Positions 1-10,600 of a stretch of 64,000 nt of DNA are shown in pieces. Below the pieces are notes generated by a model. It had not been told where the DNA came from, searched no databases, and worked only from the letters and a program-made list of their open reading frames with translations. Source of the stretch: Hemicordylus capensis (lineage: Eukaryota; Chordata; Lepidosauria; Squamata; Cordylidae). Location of the stretch: the NCBI RefSeq assembly GCF_027244095.1, contig NC_069669.1, positions 6,164,501 through 6,228,500 on the forward strand. Direction: 5' to 3'. The number at the start of each line of letters is the position of its first letter. Positions within the stretch are counted from its first letter, which is position 1. Both the position numbers and the translations under genes were made by a program.

Positions 1-65
1 TGGCTTTCCAAGTTGCTGTCAGTATATGGAGGCTGCTTTTTAAGAAATATTGTGGTCTTCCAGTC

Positions 66-327
66 AAGGTAAAGCGTGCTGTCGAGTCGGTGTCGACTTC
101 TGGCGACCACAGAGCCATTTGGTTGTCTTCGGTAGAATACAGGAGGGCTTTACCATTGCCTCCTCCCACACAGTGTGAGATGATGCCTTTCAGCATCTTC
201 CTATATCACTGCTGCCCGATAGATGTGTTTCTCATAGTCTGCAAAACATACCAGTGGGGATTTGAACCAGCAACCTCTGGCTTGCTGATCAAGTTATTTC
301 TCCGCTCTGCCATTAGGTGGCTCTAGG
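66..327 (-). repeat. Sauria SINE, near full length
   Basis: Read on the minus strand, a tRNA-like head with an A-box-like GGCAGAGCGG and a B-box-like GGTTCAAATCC is followed by a unique middle. The tail contains the diagnostic GTCGCCAGAAG...CGACTCGAC block shared with BovB LINEs. This is the classical Sauria SINE plan, restricted to lepidosaurs, and is the main evidence for a squamate source. Confidence 0.85.
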
Positions 328-1493
328 TCTTCCAATAGCAGGCATGAATCGTTCCCTTAGCTAAGCAAGGTCCACCTTGGTTTCCCATTCTCGTGGTTGA
401 ATACATGTTAGCATTGTCTGCTGTAATATACAGGAGGACATCGTTATTTGTGGGTCTAGCATGTATTTGCAACTGAGGTTGATCTGTTTATTTGGAATGA
501 TTCCAATATATTTCTGGTCCTTATGCTGTAAAAATGAAAACAATAGCATCTGGAGATTTATTGTATTTTAAATCCTTTCCTACTGTTGTTTGTGGTGATA
601 TATGATAAGACAGAAAGCCATTTTGATTAGAGAAACTTGATCTCAGTTACTGGTTCTGAAAGATGCAAAAAAAAAAAAAAGAAGTGAAAAATAAGTTGCC
701 AGTCGCACTTGGTTGGATACCCGCTCACGTGTGATGTCTGCTGATATTGTGTGAGATTGCTTTCTTAAAATAAAACCGTGATACAGTATATTATTAGGTC
801 TCTCACCTGATTAAAGAATCATTGTGGATTCTTTGAATTCTCCTAGGTTAATGAATCCAATTTCCATATGAATAAGAACAATTGCAGTGGCAGAAAAGCA
901 TCCTTTTGTTTTTTTAGGACATGAAAACAAGCCACTATTTCTGGAACCAAGATTTCAAACAAACTAGTCTGTTGCCATTAGCAGTTATGTGTAATATCTG
1001 GAAATAACTGGGCAAAATGTCTCATCGTTTCCACTGCTTCGTGATGTCTCATTGTTTCATGAAAACCTGCTTTAGTGCCATACCAAGTCCATGGCTTCTG
1101 ACTCTTTGTGACTTCTTTTATTACCATAACATCCTGGTAGTTTTTGCTGCGGACATCTGATAACCGATCTTTAGGTAAACTATTCCATGTGACAAGGAAG
1201 TAGGAGCAAGTATAAAAAGATACGTGTATATAAATAAATAAGGACACTTTTTTCCTATGGCGTGAGCACTGCACTGTTCTATTATTTTTTTCCTATGTGT
1301 ACTGTAATAGAAGGTGAGACGGGTGTGTCTGGACAAAGGTTGAAATAGAATGGGATTTTGTTTCTGTGTATGTTCTGATAAATCTATCAGATTGGGGATA
1401 TTTGTGAGGAGGAGAGCTGGTCTTGTAGCAAGCATGAATTGTCCCCTTTGCTAAGCAGGGTCCAGCTTGGTTTGTATTTGCATTTGGGTGGGA

Positions 1494-1640
1494 TTACTAC
1501 AGGAAGATGCTGAAAGGCATCATCTCAGACTGCACGGGAGATGGCAATTGTAAACCCCTCCTGTATTCTACCAAAGACAACCACAGGGCTCTGTGGGCGC
1601 CAGGAGTTGACATCGACTTGACGGCACAACTTTGCTTTAC
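1494..1640 (+). repeat. Sauria SINE, 5'-truncated
   Basis: Only the middle and the BovB-like tail are present (gatgctgaaaggcatcatct ... cgacttgacggcacaacttt). The tRNA-like head is missing. The copy abuts the tRNA/5S SINE fragment at 1662. Confidence 0.8.
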
Positions 1641-1661
1641 TACATGTAAGCGCTGTAAGAT

Positions 1662-1792
1662 ATTTCTTCAGCGGATGGGGCTGTAGCACAGTGAAGGAGC
1701 ATCTGGTCCTCGGCAGCATCTCCAGGAAGTGCTGGACTGCCTGGAACCTTGGAGAGCCACTGCCAGTTAATGTAGACAGTAATATCCTCAAA
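1662..1792 (+). repeat. tRNA-type SINE fragment inside a BovB remnant
   Basis: The sequence gatggggctgtagcacagtg ... ggcagcatctccagg ... gccactgccagttaatgtag matches the tRNA-headed SINE seen throughout the window. It cuts off the 3' side of the BovB reverse-transcriptase fragment that follows. Confidence 0.75.
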
Positions 1793-2178
1793 AGTCTTCT
1801 CCAGCACCAAAGTTCAAAAGCGTCAATAATTTTTCTATCTTGCTTCTTCAAAGTCCCGCTTTCACATCCATAGAGTGTCACAGAAAAAACCATTGTCTGA
1901 ACGATTCTAATCTTTGTAGGTATAAACACATCACAGCATCTAAATATCCTTTCCAAGGCCTTCATTGCAACCCTACCAAGTGCTAGTCTGCGGCGTATTT
2001 CTTGACTGCTGGATCCTTTACTGTTGATGGTCGATCCCAAAAGACAGAAGCTATCCACCACTTCAATGTCTTCATTATCTGTTCTGGGACTGGTTGATGT
2101 ACCCGTTGTCATTAGTTTAGTCTTTACATTTAGTTGTAGTCCCATTTTCTCACTGTGCTCGTTGAAGCCAGTCATTCA
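1793..2178 (-). mobile_element. BovB/RTE LINE fragment, C-terminal part of the reverse transcriptase
   Basis: The minus strand encodes about 128 residues that resemble the BovB/RTE polyprotein just after the RT fingers/palm: a PTKIR..QTMVFSVTLYGCES block followed by IDAFELWCWRRLLRI. This IDAFELWCWRRLLR block is characteristic of BovB. The frame stays open across the fragment, but the element lacks its endonuclease and 3' end, and it is interrupted by SINE sequence at 1792. It is dead as an element. Confidence 0.85.
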
Positions 2179-3109
2179 GGTTGAAGGCAGAGGTACGCTG
2201 AGCTTCAGCCAATCAGGAGCCAGAAGGGGGGGGGTCTTCACCTTCCTTCCTTCCCCCCCATCTGCAGTGGACCCTTCTCTGAGCATGTGTGGGCTTCAAG
2301 ACTGGGATCTTCAGAGGGGAAACAAATAGTGTGGCTCTAGCGTGGGGAGGCAGGCGGACTCTGAGACTCCCCAGGAGCCCTTCAAGTACCCCTAGGGGTG
2401 CTGGTATCCCCTCTTGGGAACCCCCCGAGTTAACTGAATAAATATTTTTTGGTTCTTGAGGTCATCATGGCAACAGCGCTCCTAGCCTCAAAGACTGATG
2501 CGGGGTGGGGTCGTATTATTTGTACATTTCTTAAACACAGTTGGCAGAATCTGTATTTTTAACCATGGTGTGCTAAATGGAGAGCTGTCTTTCCCTCCCA
2601 GTTAAGCCGACTTCAGAATTCAGAGGCATGTTGTATTTTAAGACCTTCCAAATAGGCTTTGAATAATTTATTGTGGTGGAAAGCTAATGGAAGCCGATTT
2701 AAAATTTTACTGGATTCTGTCTTCTGACAGAGGCACTAGCAAAATCCTTGCACATATGGCAGCATAAAAATGTGTGTGTGTGTGTGAGGACAAAGCTCTG
2801 AAAATATAAATTTGCAGCTTAATTGCAACAGCTCATTGGGCTGCCTCTAGTTGTTTAGCATCCTAATGCAGTGATCTGTTTCTAGGCACAGAAGAGCTGA
2901 TATGGCCACAGGGCAAATGCTCTGCTCATGTCCCTGGAGAGGACTAATCAGAGGTGTGCATTTTCAGCTTTGCCTTTTTCGCCAGGGGAGCAGCCACCAT
3001 TATTATTATTATTATATACCCCACCCCTTCAGGGCACTATATAATATAATTATTATATAGCCCACCCCTTCAGGGCACTACTGCTTACAGCATTAATAAT
3101 AGTGTAAAG

Positions 3110-3368
3110 GTAAAGTTGTGCCGTCGAGTTGGTGTTGACTCCTGGCGACCACAGAGCCCTGCGGTTTTCTTTGGTAGAATACAGGAGGGGTTGACCATTG
3201 CCATCTCCCACGCAGTATGAGATGATGCCTTTCAGCACCGCCCTATATCGCTGCTCTCCAATATAGGTGTTTCCCATAGTCTGGGAAACATCCCAGCGGG
3301 GATTCGAACCAGCATCCTCTTGCTCCCTAGGCAAGTTACTTCCCTGCTGCGCCATTAGGTGGCTCAAA
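3110..3368 (-). repeat. Sauria SINE, near full length
   Basis: Same plan as the copy at 66-327, read on the minus strand: tRNA-like head ending in the B box GGTTCGAATCCCC, middle region, and tail with the GGCGCCAG/GTCGCCAGGAGTCAAC-type BovB block. The left edge lies in A/T-rich simple sequence (2998-3015 is a TTA repeat). Confidence 0.85.
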
Positions 3369-3386
3369 TAATGTTGTAAGCATTTT

Positions 3387-4078
3387 TAAACAACCTCAGA
3401 ACAGTGGTACATCTGCTGGTAACCTCCAGACTAGACTTCTGCAATGCGGTCTATGTGGGGCTGCCTCTGTATGTAGTCCGGAAACCATAGTTGGTCCAGA
3501 ATGCAGCAGCCAGGTTGGTCTCTGGGTCATCTCAGAGAGACCATATTACTCCCGTATTGAAAGAGCTACACTGGCTGCCGATAGGTTTCCGGGCAAAATA
3601 GGTTATAACCTTTAAAGCCCTAAATGGCGTGGGCCCTGGGTATTTAAGAGAATGTCTTCTTTGTCATGAACCCCACCTCCCGTTGAGATCATCAGGAGAG
3701 GTCTGTCTGCAGTTGCCACTGGCTCATCTGGTGACTACTGGCTTGTCAGGTGACAGGCCTTCTGCATTGTTGCTCCTGGGCTTTGGAATGCGCTCCTTGC
3801 TGAAATAAGAGCCTTCCCATCTCTGATAACTTTTTAGAAGTCTTTAAAGACACATCTGTTCACCCAGGCTTTTAATTACATATTGTTTTAATAGTTTTAA
3901 CATTGTTTTATAATATTGTTTTAAAACATTTAAATTGTAATGTTTTAACTCTTTCTGTTATCATTTATTTTGTTTTAACTAGTGTTTTAACTTTTCTGTT
4001 ATTTATTTTGCTTTGTTGTAAGCCGCCCAGAGACGTAGGTTTGGGGCGGTATAAAAATACGTTAATAAAATAAAATAA
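3387..4078 (+). mobile_element. L2/CR1-group LINE 3' end
   Basis: A degenerate reading frame on the plus strand gives LDYCNAVYVGLP, then LVQNAAARLV, HITPVLKELHWLPI and KALNGVGPGYLRE. These are the C-terminal reverse-transcriptase blocks of L2-type LINEs. It is followed by a short A/T-rich tail ending in ttgtaagccgcccagagacg and TAAAA repeats. At least one stop interrupts the frame (after VVRKP), and the copy is 5'-truncated. Confidence 0.75.
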
Positions 4079-4400
4079 GATAGGTACAATATAAAATAAA
4101 ATAAGTTTTACCAAATTTAAAAGACCAGGCTAAAAACACAATTAAAATTACCAGTTTTAAAAACCGAAATTAAAAGTTATACGAATGAAAAGCTAAGCAC
4201 AAAGAAGCCTACCAGATAAAAGCAGAAGACAATATCTTAAGAAGCCTCTCTGAAAAGATGCGTCTTTAGTTGTTTCTTAAAAACACTGAGGGAGGGAGCA
4301 GGCCGAAGCTCTTCCGGGAGGGAGTTCCAAAGTTGAGGGGCCATTGAACTAGGGAGGACAAAAGCCCTGGCCCCGCGGGTGTTTGGGGACCGCCTGCTGG
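4079..4400 (-). repeat. LINE-like 3' region, antisense
   Basis: The block agatgcgtctttagttgtttcttaaaaac ... gaagctcttccgggaggg is typical of the 3' coding/UTR end of the same L2-like group in inverted orientation. It forms a tail-to-tail pair with the copy at 3387-4078. Confidence 0.5.
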
Positions 4401-4663
4401 CTCTTCTCCCCCCCCCCCGCCATTCACATTGCCAATCCAGTATGGAGTTGCCCCATCCCTGTGAGATCAGGTGGCCCGCTTATGGCAGGCCTGTTCTCAA
4501 TTGCAATGGGGGCAGCATACTGGCGTAGTTACCTCTTCAGACAGCTCCGGCATGGAACTGGGTAGGTAGGTGCTGGCGAGCAGGAACTGGGGATGGGGGG
4601 TGGAGGGGGCTGTGCACGTAGGAGCTGGGCTGCCCCCACATCTCTCACCCCAGGATCTTCCTG

Positions 4664-4980
4664 GTAGAGCCACTTCTTTGCATACGGAAGGTCCCAGCTC
4701 CTCTCCCTAGCAGCATCCCCAGGTAGGGCTGGGAAAGACGCCTGCCTGAAACCTAGGAGAGCCGCTGCCAGTCAGTGTAGACCAGGGATTCTCAACGTTG
4801 GGTCCCCAGATGTTATTGGACTTCAACTCCCATAATCCCCAGCCCCAGTGGCCTTTGGTTGGGGATTATGGGAGTTGAAGTCCAATAACATCTGGGGACC
4901 CAACATTGAGAATCCCTGGTGTAGACAGTTCTGAGCTAACGGGACCAAGGTTCATCTCAATAGAAGGCAGTTCCCATGTT
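4664..4980 (+). repeat. tRNA-type SINE split by a hAT MITE
   Basis: SINE body ...cagcatccccaggtagggctggg...gccgctgccagtcagtgtagac is interrupted at 4783-4918 by a palindromic hAT element. It resumes at 4919 with gtgtagacagttctgagcta...gaaggcagttcccatgttcc. The 8 bp GTGTAGAC is duplicated at the junction. Confidence 0.85.
4783..4918. mobile_element. Palindromic hAT MITE with perfect 8-bp target duplication
   Basis: The two halves are almost complete inverted repeats of one another. The ends read CAGGGATTCTCAACGTTG and, inverted, CAATGTTGAGAATCCCTG. Target duplication GTGTAGAC lies at 4775-4782 and 4919-4926. Terminal CAG..CTG with an 8-bp duplication is the hAT signature. There is no coding capacity, so it must have been moved by a hAT transposase made elsewhere. 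Confidence 0.9.
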
Positions 4981-5597
4981 CCCATGTAAATCGATGCTTG
5001 ATCTCCAGGCGTGAGGAGTGCTTCCCCACAGAGTTCAAGGCGAATCACTGGCTCCTTTGGGAGTGCCCGTTCTGCCCTCTGCTCTGAGAGCCTTCTTGAC
5101 AAATGCGGGCAGATCACAGGCGAAAGCGCTCCTGCCTTGTGCAATCAAGCGGCGTATTGCAGCATCCGCGAAGTGTCAGCATCCTTCTAATCTCTTTGCT
5201 GTTCGTCTTGAGACTGGATTGAAATGCTGAAGGCTAAAGTAGCGGAGTAGGAAGCCGTGTGCGTCAGTTCCCATCTTGTGAGGAAAGTGGGGGCCTGCCG
5301 CTTGTTCAGTCTGACGTCTAGTCTCCTGCTGGCTTGTTCTCTGGCTCAGATATGTCATGGTTATTGGCTCAGCCGTGCGCTTTCATATTTGTGCAAACAT
5401 TAATGTTTCACCTTGAAGTGCCTCTGGTATTATATACCACCTGGTAATCCAAGATGCACACCTCTTTACTCTGTTTTACATTTGTTGTGTGTTAAACTGC
5501 GTGCACCGCCTAGAGATGCACATATCAGGTGGTATATAAATATGATAGATAAATGAATTCATGCTGAACCAAACATATAGTTGCCATGGATGTATTC

Positions 5598-5799
5598 CAG
5601 GGCTGCTCAGCTTCGGCTCTCCTGCAGATGTTGGCCTACGAATCCCATAATCCCTGGCTATTGGCCACTGTGGCTGGGGATTATGGGAGTTGTAGTCCTG
5701 CAGATATTGGCCTACAAGTCCCATAATCCCTGGCTATTGGCCACTGTGGCTGGGGATTATGGGAGCTGCAGTTGGGGGCGTCAAAGCTGAGCAAGCCTG
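5598..5799. mobile_element. Palindromic MITE with internal partial duplication
   Basis: Begins CAGGGCTGCTCAGCTTCGG and ends gctgagcaagcCTG, an inverted pair. The centre (ataatccctggctattggcc ... ggggattatgggag) occurs twice in tandem, at about 5640-5690 and 5710-5765. The copy is therefore longer than its roughly 130-bp relatives. Confidence 0.8.
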
Positions 5800-6039
5800 A
5801 TGTGCGATGCTGTGTGTGACCATATCCATTTTGGAGCACTTTGCTTATGATGCTCATGTAGCGGCGTGTTTACAAGGCACTGTTGCTGGAGGGAAGAGAG
5901 ACAGACCAAGGCCAGGGAGGGTGGTTGAGAGAGCTGCTAGCTTAGCAGTGCAGGAGCAATGGAGAGGTCCGTCACCATGGCCGGAGGTTTGCTCTGCAGT
6001 GCCACATGTGCCACGTAGGCAGTTGGCAGTGGCGGTTGT

Positions 6040-6760
6040 GTTTGGATATTTATTTATCAATCATATGTTTATATCGCCTCATATGTAAATCTCTAGGCCG
6101 TGTACAAATCCCAACATCAAAATCATAAAAATACATAAAACACATAAAAACAAATAAAATACATAAAGCACGATAAAAAATAAATAAAACGAATTATTAA
6201 CATTAGTAAAATTCTAATTAAAAGCTTGCGAGAACAGGAAGGTCTTGAGGGTCTTCCTGAAAACAAACAGAGAAGGAGATGCTCTTATTTCAGCGGGGAG
6301 CATATTCCAAAGCCCTGGGCAGCCACAAAGAAAGCCCAGTCTTGAGTCACCATCAGACAAGCTGGTGGCAATCACAACCGGACCTCTCCAGAAGATCACA
6401 AAAGGCAGGTGAGTGCATGACAGAGGAGGCGCTCTCTTAAATAGCCTGGTCCTAAGCCATTAAGTGTTTTCTAGGTAATAACCAGCACGTTGTATTTCAC
6501 CCGGAAACATATCGGCAACCAGTGCAGTTCTTTCAAAACTGGTGTTATGTGGTCCCTTCGTGTTGTCCCAGAGACCAATCTGTCTGCCACATTCTGTACC
6601 AATTGTAGTTTCCAGACGAAGTACAAAGGCAGCCCCACCTAGAGTGCATTACAGTAGTCAAGACTGGAGCTTACCATTATATGTACCACTGTTTGAAGAA
6701 AGGGCTCATGTGGAAGGTCTGGAAAGGGTGCTCAATTTTTAGCAGCTAGATTGTGCATTG
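6040..6760 (-). repeat. L2-like LINE 3' region, antisense
   Basis: A long interspersed block with phrases such as ggaaggtcttgagggtcttcctg, gagcatattccaaagccctgg and gcattacagtagtcaagactgg, which I recognise as recurring L2-like 3' ends in squamate DNA. The inverted strand carries a short frame (minus, 6214-6399) with no host similarity I recognise. Confidence 0.5.
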
Positions 6761-7056
6761 CCTCCCCTTGGGAAACGACACATTGCCAGTAATAAATCAC
6801 TACTAGACTGGTATTGATCTGTTTGGGATGTTGCATTAGTTACTAAATTGGTCTGTTTTAGACGTGCAAAAGAAAAGAAGGATGCAGGCAGATTTATTAA
6901 GAGATGGGTGTTGTTTATGGCCCAGTGGAATATGAAATTGAATACTTATTCCTTGTTTTCCCTTGGATAATTTCTGCTTTGTTACCATAAGAAGTAACCA
7001 CATAAAACAACCCTGCTTGATGTATGCTGTTTTGGTTTCTTTGGGGTACTTTAAAG

Positions 7057-7177
7057 CAGGGGCAGACAAACTTGGCCCTGAGCTGCTGTTGAACTACAAT
7101 TCCTATCATCCCCAGTGGCTGGGGATGATGAGAGTTGTAGTTCAACAACAGCTGGAGGCCACGTTTGCCCACCCCTG
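7057..7177. mobile_element. Palindromic hAT MITE
   Basis: Ends CAGGGGCAGACAAACTTGG and CACGTTTGCCCACCCCTG are inverted repeats, and the interior is a near-perfect hairpin around ccccagtggctgggg. The flanks ctttaaag (7049-7056) and ccataaag (7178-7185) agree at 6 of 8 positions, consistent with an aged hAT target duplication. Confidence 0.8.
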
Positions 7178-7666
7178 CCATAAAGCCAGAATATGTCTAA
7201 GGCAAAGGCTTCAAGGTCTGGGGAAGTGGAAGATTTGATCCTCTCCCCCCCCCTTTTTTTTTTGTAATTTCTGCAGTGATTTATGTGAAGTATTTAATCA
7301 GCCATTATATATGGTGTATCCTGGGAAGCCTTTGGGGCTTTATGCCAATTTTGCATGAGCCGATACCTGGTTCTATGTTACAAGGAAAGGAGCCAGTTTT
7401 TTTAGTTTCTGCCACCAAAGTACCTGGCAGGCTGATACAGTCAGTCTCATTGTTCTGAGTCAATGTTTGTGTGTTGGAGTGTCCCGTGAATTTTTCAAAT
7501 GTCATTTTAATGACCTAATTTTTGAGTCAGATGTCTTTTGTTATGGCTATGGCTGAACAAATAATCTGATGGGTGGATGGATTGATAATATTTTGGTGTA
7601 TAAAATGAGCTGGTAGTTCATACAACAAACACCAGTATTTGTTTGTTTGTTTTTTTAAAATAACAG

Positions 7667-10600
7667 ATGGTTGACCCTACTTTAGCAGAAATGGGAAAGA
7701 ATCTGAATGAGGCCATGAAGATGCTTGAAGACAATCAAAGGTACTTACCAAGAATACCCTGCGTAGACCCCTTATTTCGCCCGGCTCTCACTGGAATAAG
7801 CTGACCGCTGCTGAACCTTCTTGCTCGGAATTCCTTTTTGTCCCTCCACTTTCAGTCAGCACACATCACATCCATTTGCTTTATTTCTTAACATAGTCAA
7901 TATTAGTCCCTAGTTAATAATAGCTCATTTTGGTGTTTGAATGTAATAATTCTTTTTCTTTCTTTTTTAAAAAATAATGTGGTGGGTTGTTTCCCCCCGG
8001 AAATCAATCTGTACTGGGAATTCTGTATGGCACAAGAAAATTTCAGAATACAAGTAATCCATACTGTTGTATGTTCAAAGTAGGAAAATGGAGGAAGAAA
8101 ATGAGAAGAAGTATACAAGGAAGGATATTCCTGGACCACTTCAGGGCAGGTGGGTAATGTGCCCACTGAAGAGTGGGATCAGGTGTTTCCTAGCATCTTT
8201 TCAGGTTCTTCTGTGAGGGTGTGGCCTCTGAAAATCTGAGTCAGATCAGGGAGGGGCCACAGTTCAGTGGCACTTTGGGGACAGGGATCCGTTTTATTTA
8301 TTATTTCTCTATGTAAACCGCTTTGGAAAGTTTTGTTGAAAAGCGGTATATAAATTTTTGTTGTTGAAGGGAATGTACTTTCGACACAAAACAGCAACAA
8401 CAAATAATTATATACCGCATTTCAACAAAAGTTTCCAAAGCCGTTTACATAGAGAAATAATAAATAAAATAAAATGGCTCCCGGTCCCTAAAGGGTTCTT
8501 TAAAAAGGAAAAGGAAACATAAGATAGACACCAGCAACCGTTACTGGAGGGATGTTGTGCTGGGGGTGGATAGGGCCAGTTACTCTCCCCCTGTTAAATA
8601 AAGAGAATCGCCATGTCAGAACGGTGCTTCTTTGCCCAGTTAGCAAAAGGTCTTGGGTTCAATTCTTGGCATTTCAGATCTCCAGTCGCAAGAACTCACT
8701 TGTGGCTGAACTCACTTGTTCAGGGAAGGAGTGTGAAGAACCTCTCAGGAGGCTGAGAAAAGAAGCAATTGCTGATTTCTTTTTCCATGTCCTTAAAATG
8801 CTTTTGTGAATCATCCTATTACATTATAAAACTATAATATACATTACAAAGGAAGCTGCCGTCTCCTGAGTCAGGCCATTGGTCTATCTAGCTCAGTATT
8901 GTCTGCACTGACTGGCAGCGGCTCTTCACAGTTTCAGGCTGGAGTCTCTCCCAGCCCTACCTGGAGATGCCTTTCTGCATGCAAAACAGATGCTCTTCCA
9001 CTGAACTATAGCCCCATCCCCTAAGGGGAATATCTTTCAGTGCTTACATGTCGTCTCCTGTTCAAATGCAAACCAGGATGGACCCTGCTTAGTAAAGAGG
9101 ACAAATTCAATACATTGTCATTTCAAAGTTTAGGGAAAGGATTGTTTGACGGGGCAGTTCCCAACTGCAGATTCCCCAGATATTGTTGGACTACAATGCT
9201 CATCAACCCTTGCCATTGTATTCCAACGGCGTCTGTGGACTCAAGGTTGGGAACCCCTGGTTAATGGTATGGTGTATTTCTAGACAAGCTCATCAAAGCC
9301 ACTAACAAATTAACAAAACTTGTAGTGCTTTCATGCTTTGGTGCATTAGACGTGCCTAATGTTTACTTTCCTCCTTTTTCTAGTGGACAAGATATGGTGA
9401 GCATTCTTCAGTTAATTCAAAACCTTATGCACGGAGATGAGGAAGAGGAATCCTTGCAATCTTATCGGTAATAATTTAATCAGTGGTGTCCTGACAGCAG
9501 CAGAAACAAAATGCTACATTCTGCCCACATGACTATACAGATTCTCTTCCACTTTTTTTTATTTCATGTTTAGAATATTAACATTCATAAGCTTATCTAA
9601 GCCTCTTTCCTTTTTATAATGCAAAACAGCAGATGGAGTGACGTCCTGCTTCTCTTCAGTCAGACCTGAAATAATCCCACGTCTTTTCAGTGGGCATAAA
9701 GGAGCAACCAAGAGCAGGACGAGAACTAATGGGTTGGAATTGCAAGGAAGCAGGTTTAGGCTAGACATTAGGAAGAATTTCCTAACTTAACGGCTGTTTG
9801 ATAGTGCAACAGCCATGATAGGCTCTCCTTCACGGGAGGTTTTCAAACAGAGGCTGGATGTTCATCTTTAATATTATTATTTATTCAATTTCTATACCAG
9901 CCTTCCAGAAATGGCTCAGGGCGGTTTACACAGAGAAATAATAAATAAATAAGATGGCTCCCTGTCCCCAAAGGGCTCACAATCTAAAAGAAACACAAGA
10001 CAGACACCAGCAACAGTCACTGGAGGTACTGTGCTGGGGGTGGATAGGGCCAGTTACTCTCCCCCTGCTAAATAAAGAGATTTAGCTTTTATAATTATTA
10101 GTTTTTAGCTTTTTAAATAACTTTTAATTTGCAACTAAAACTGTAATTCTAATTGTGGTTCAGCTTGGATTTTTAAAACTTAATTTGGTTAATTTTATTC
10201 TGATTTTACATTGGAGCTATTTTATAAATGTTGTGGGCCGCCCCGAGCAGTAGTGTACTGTAGGGGCGGGGTGTAAATATTTTAAATAAATATCAGGGAA
10301 GCCATAGCAGATGCCTGCACTGAGCATGGGGTGGACTAGAAGACCTCAAAGGTCCCTTCCAACACTAACATTCTATGACTCTTTGATTCAGTGGAATGCA
10401 TTATAAAAATGAGCAGTTGCTTGGATTGGACTGAGAGAGAGATTTCATAGAAATATATGTCAAGAGTCTGAGAAACCTAGAATAGTCTAGGTTTGTGTAT
10501 ATACATGATCTTTATCACCTGAGCCTGATCGCAAGCCGTAGTACAGTATCTTATGTCAAGGCTGTAGGGGTGTGCACGGATCCGGTTCCATGCACACCTG

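Larger units (their letters stand above)
1..7666. other. Repeat-rich non-coding DNA, probably intron 1 of PDXDC1
   Basis: I find no host coding exon here. The first recognisable PDXDC1 exon begins at 7667, and the family's short first exon (about eight residues) is not seen, so this is most likely intron 1. It holds two nearly full Sauria SINEs, a BovB fragment, an L2-like LINE 3' end and palindromic hAT elements, listed separately. In 328-1480 I see only A/T-rich sequence with a poly(A) tract near 667-680, and nothing functional. Confidence 0.6.

Noticed and set aside
2300-2480. Possible solo terminal repeat of a retroelement around the AATAAA near 2438
   Set aside because: No second copy, no target duplication and no characteristic end could be seen.
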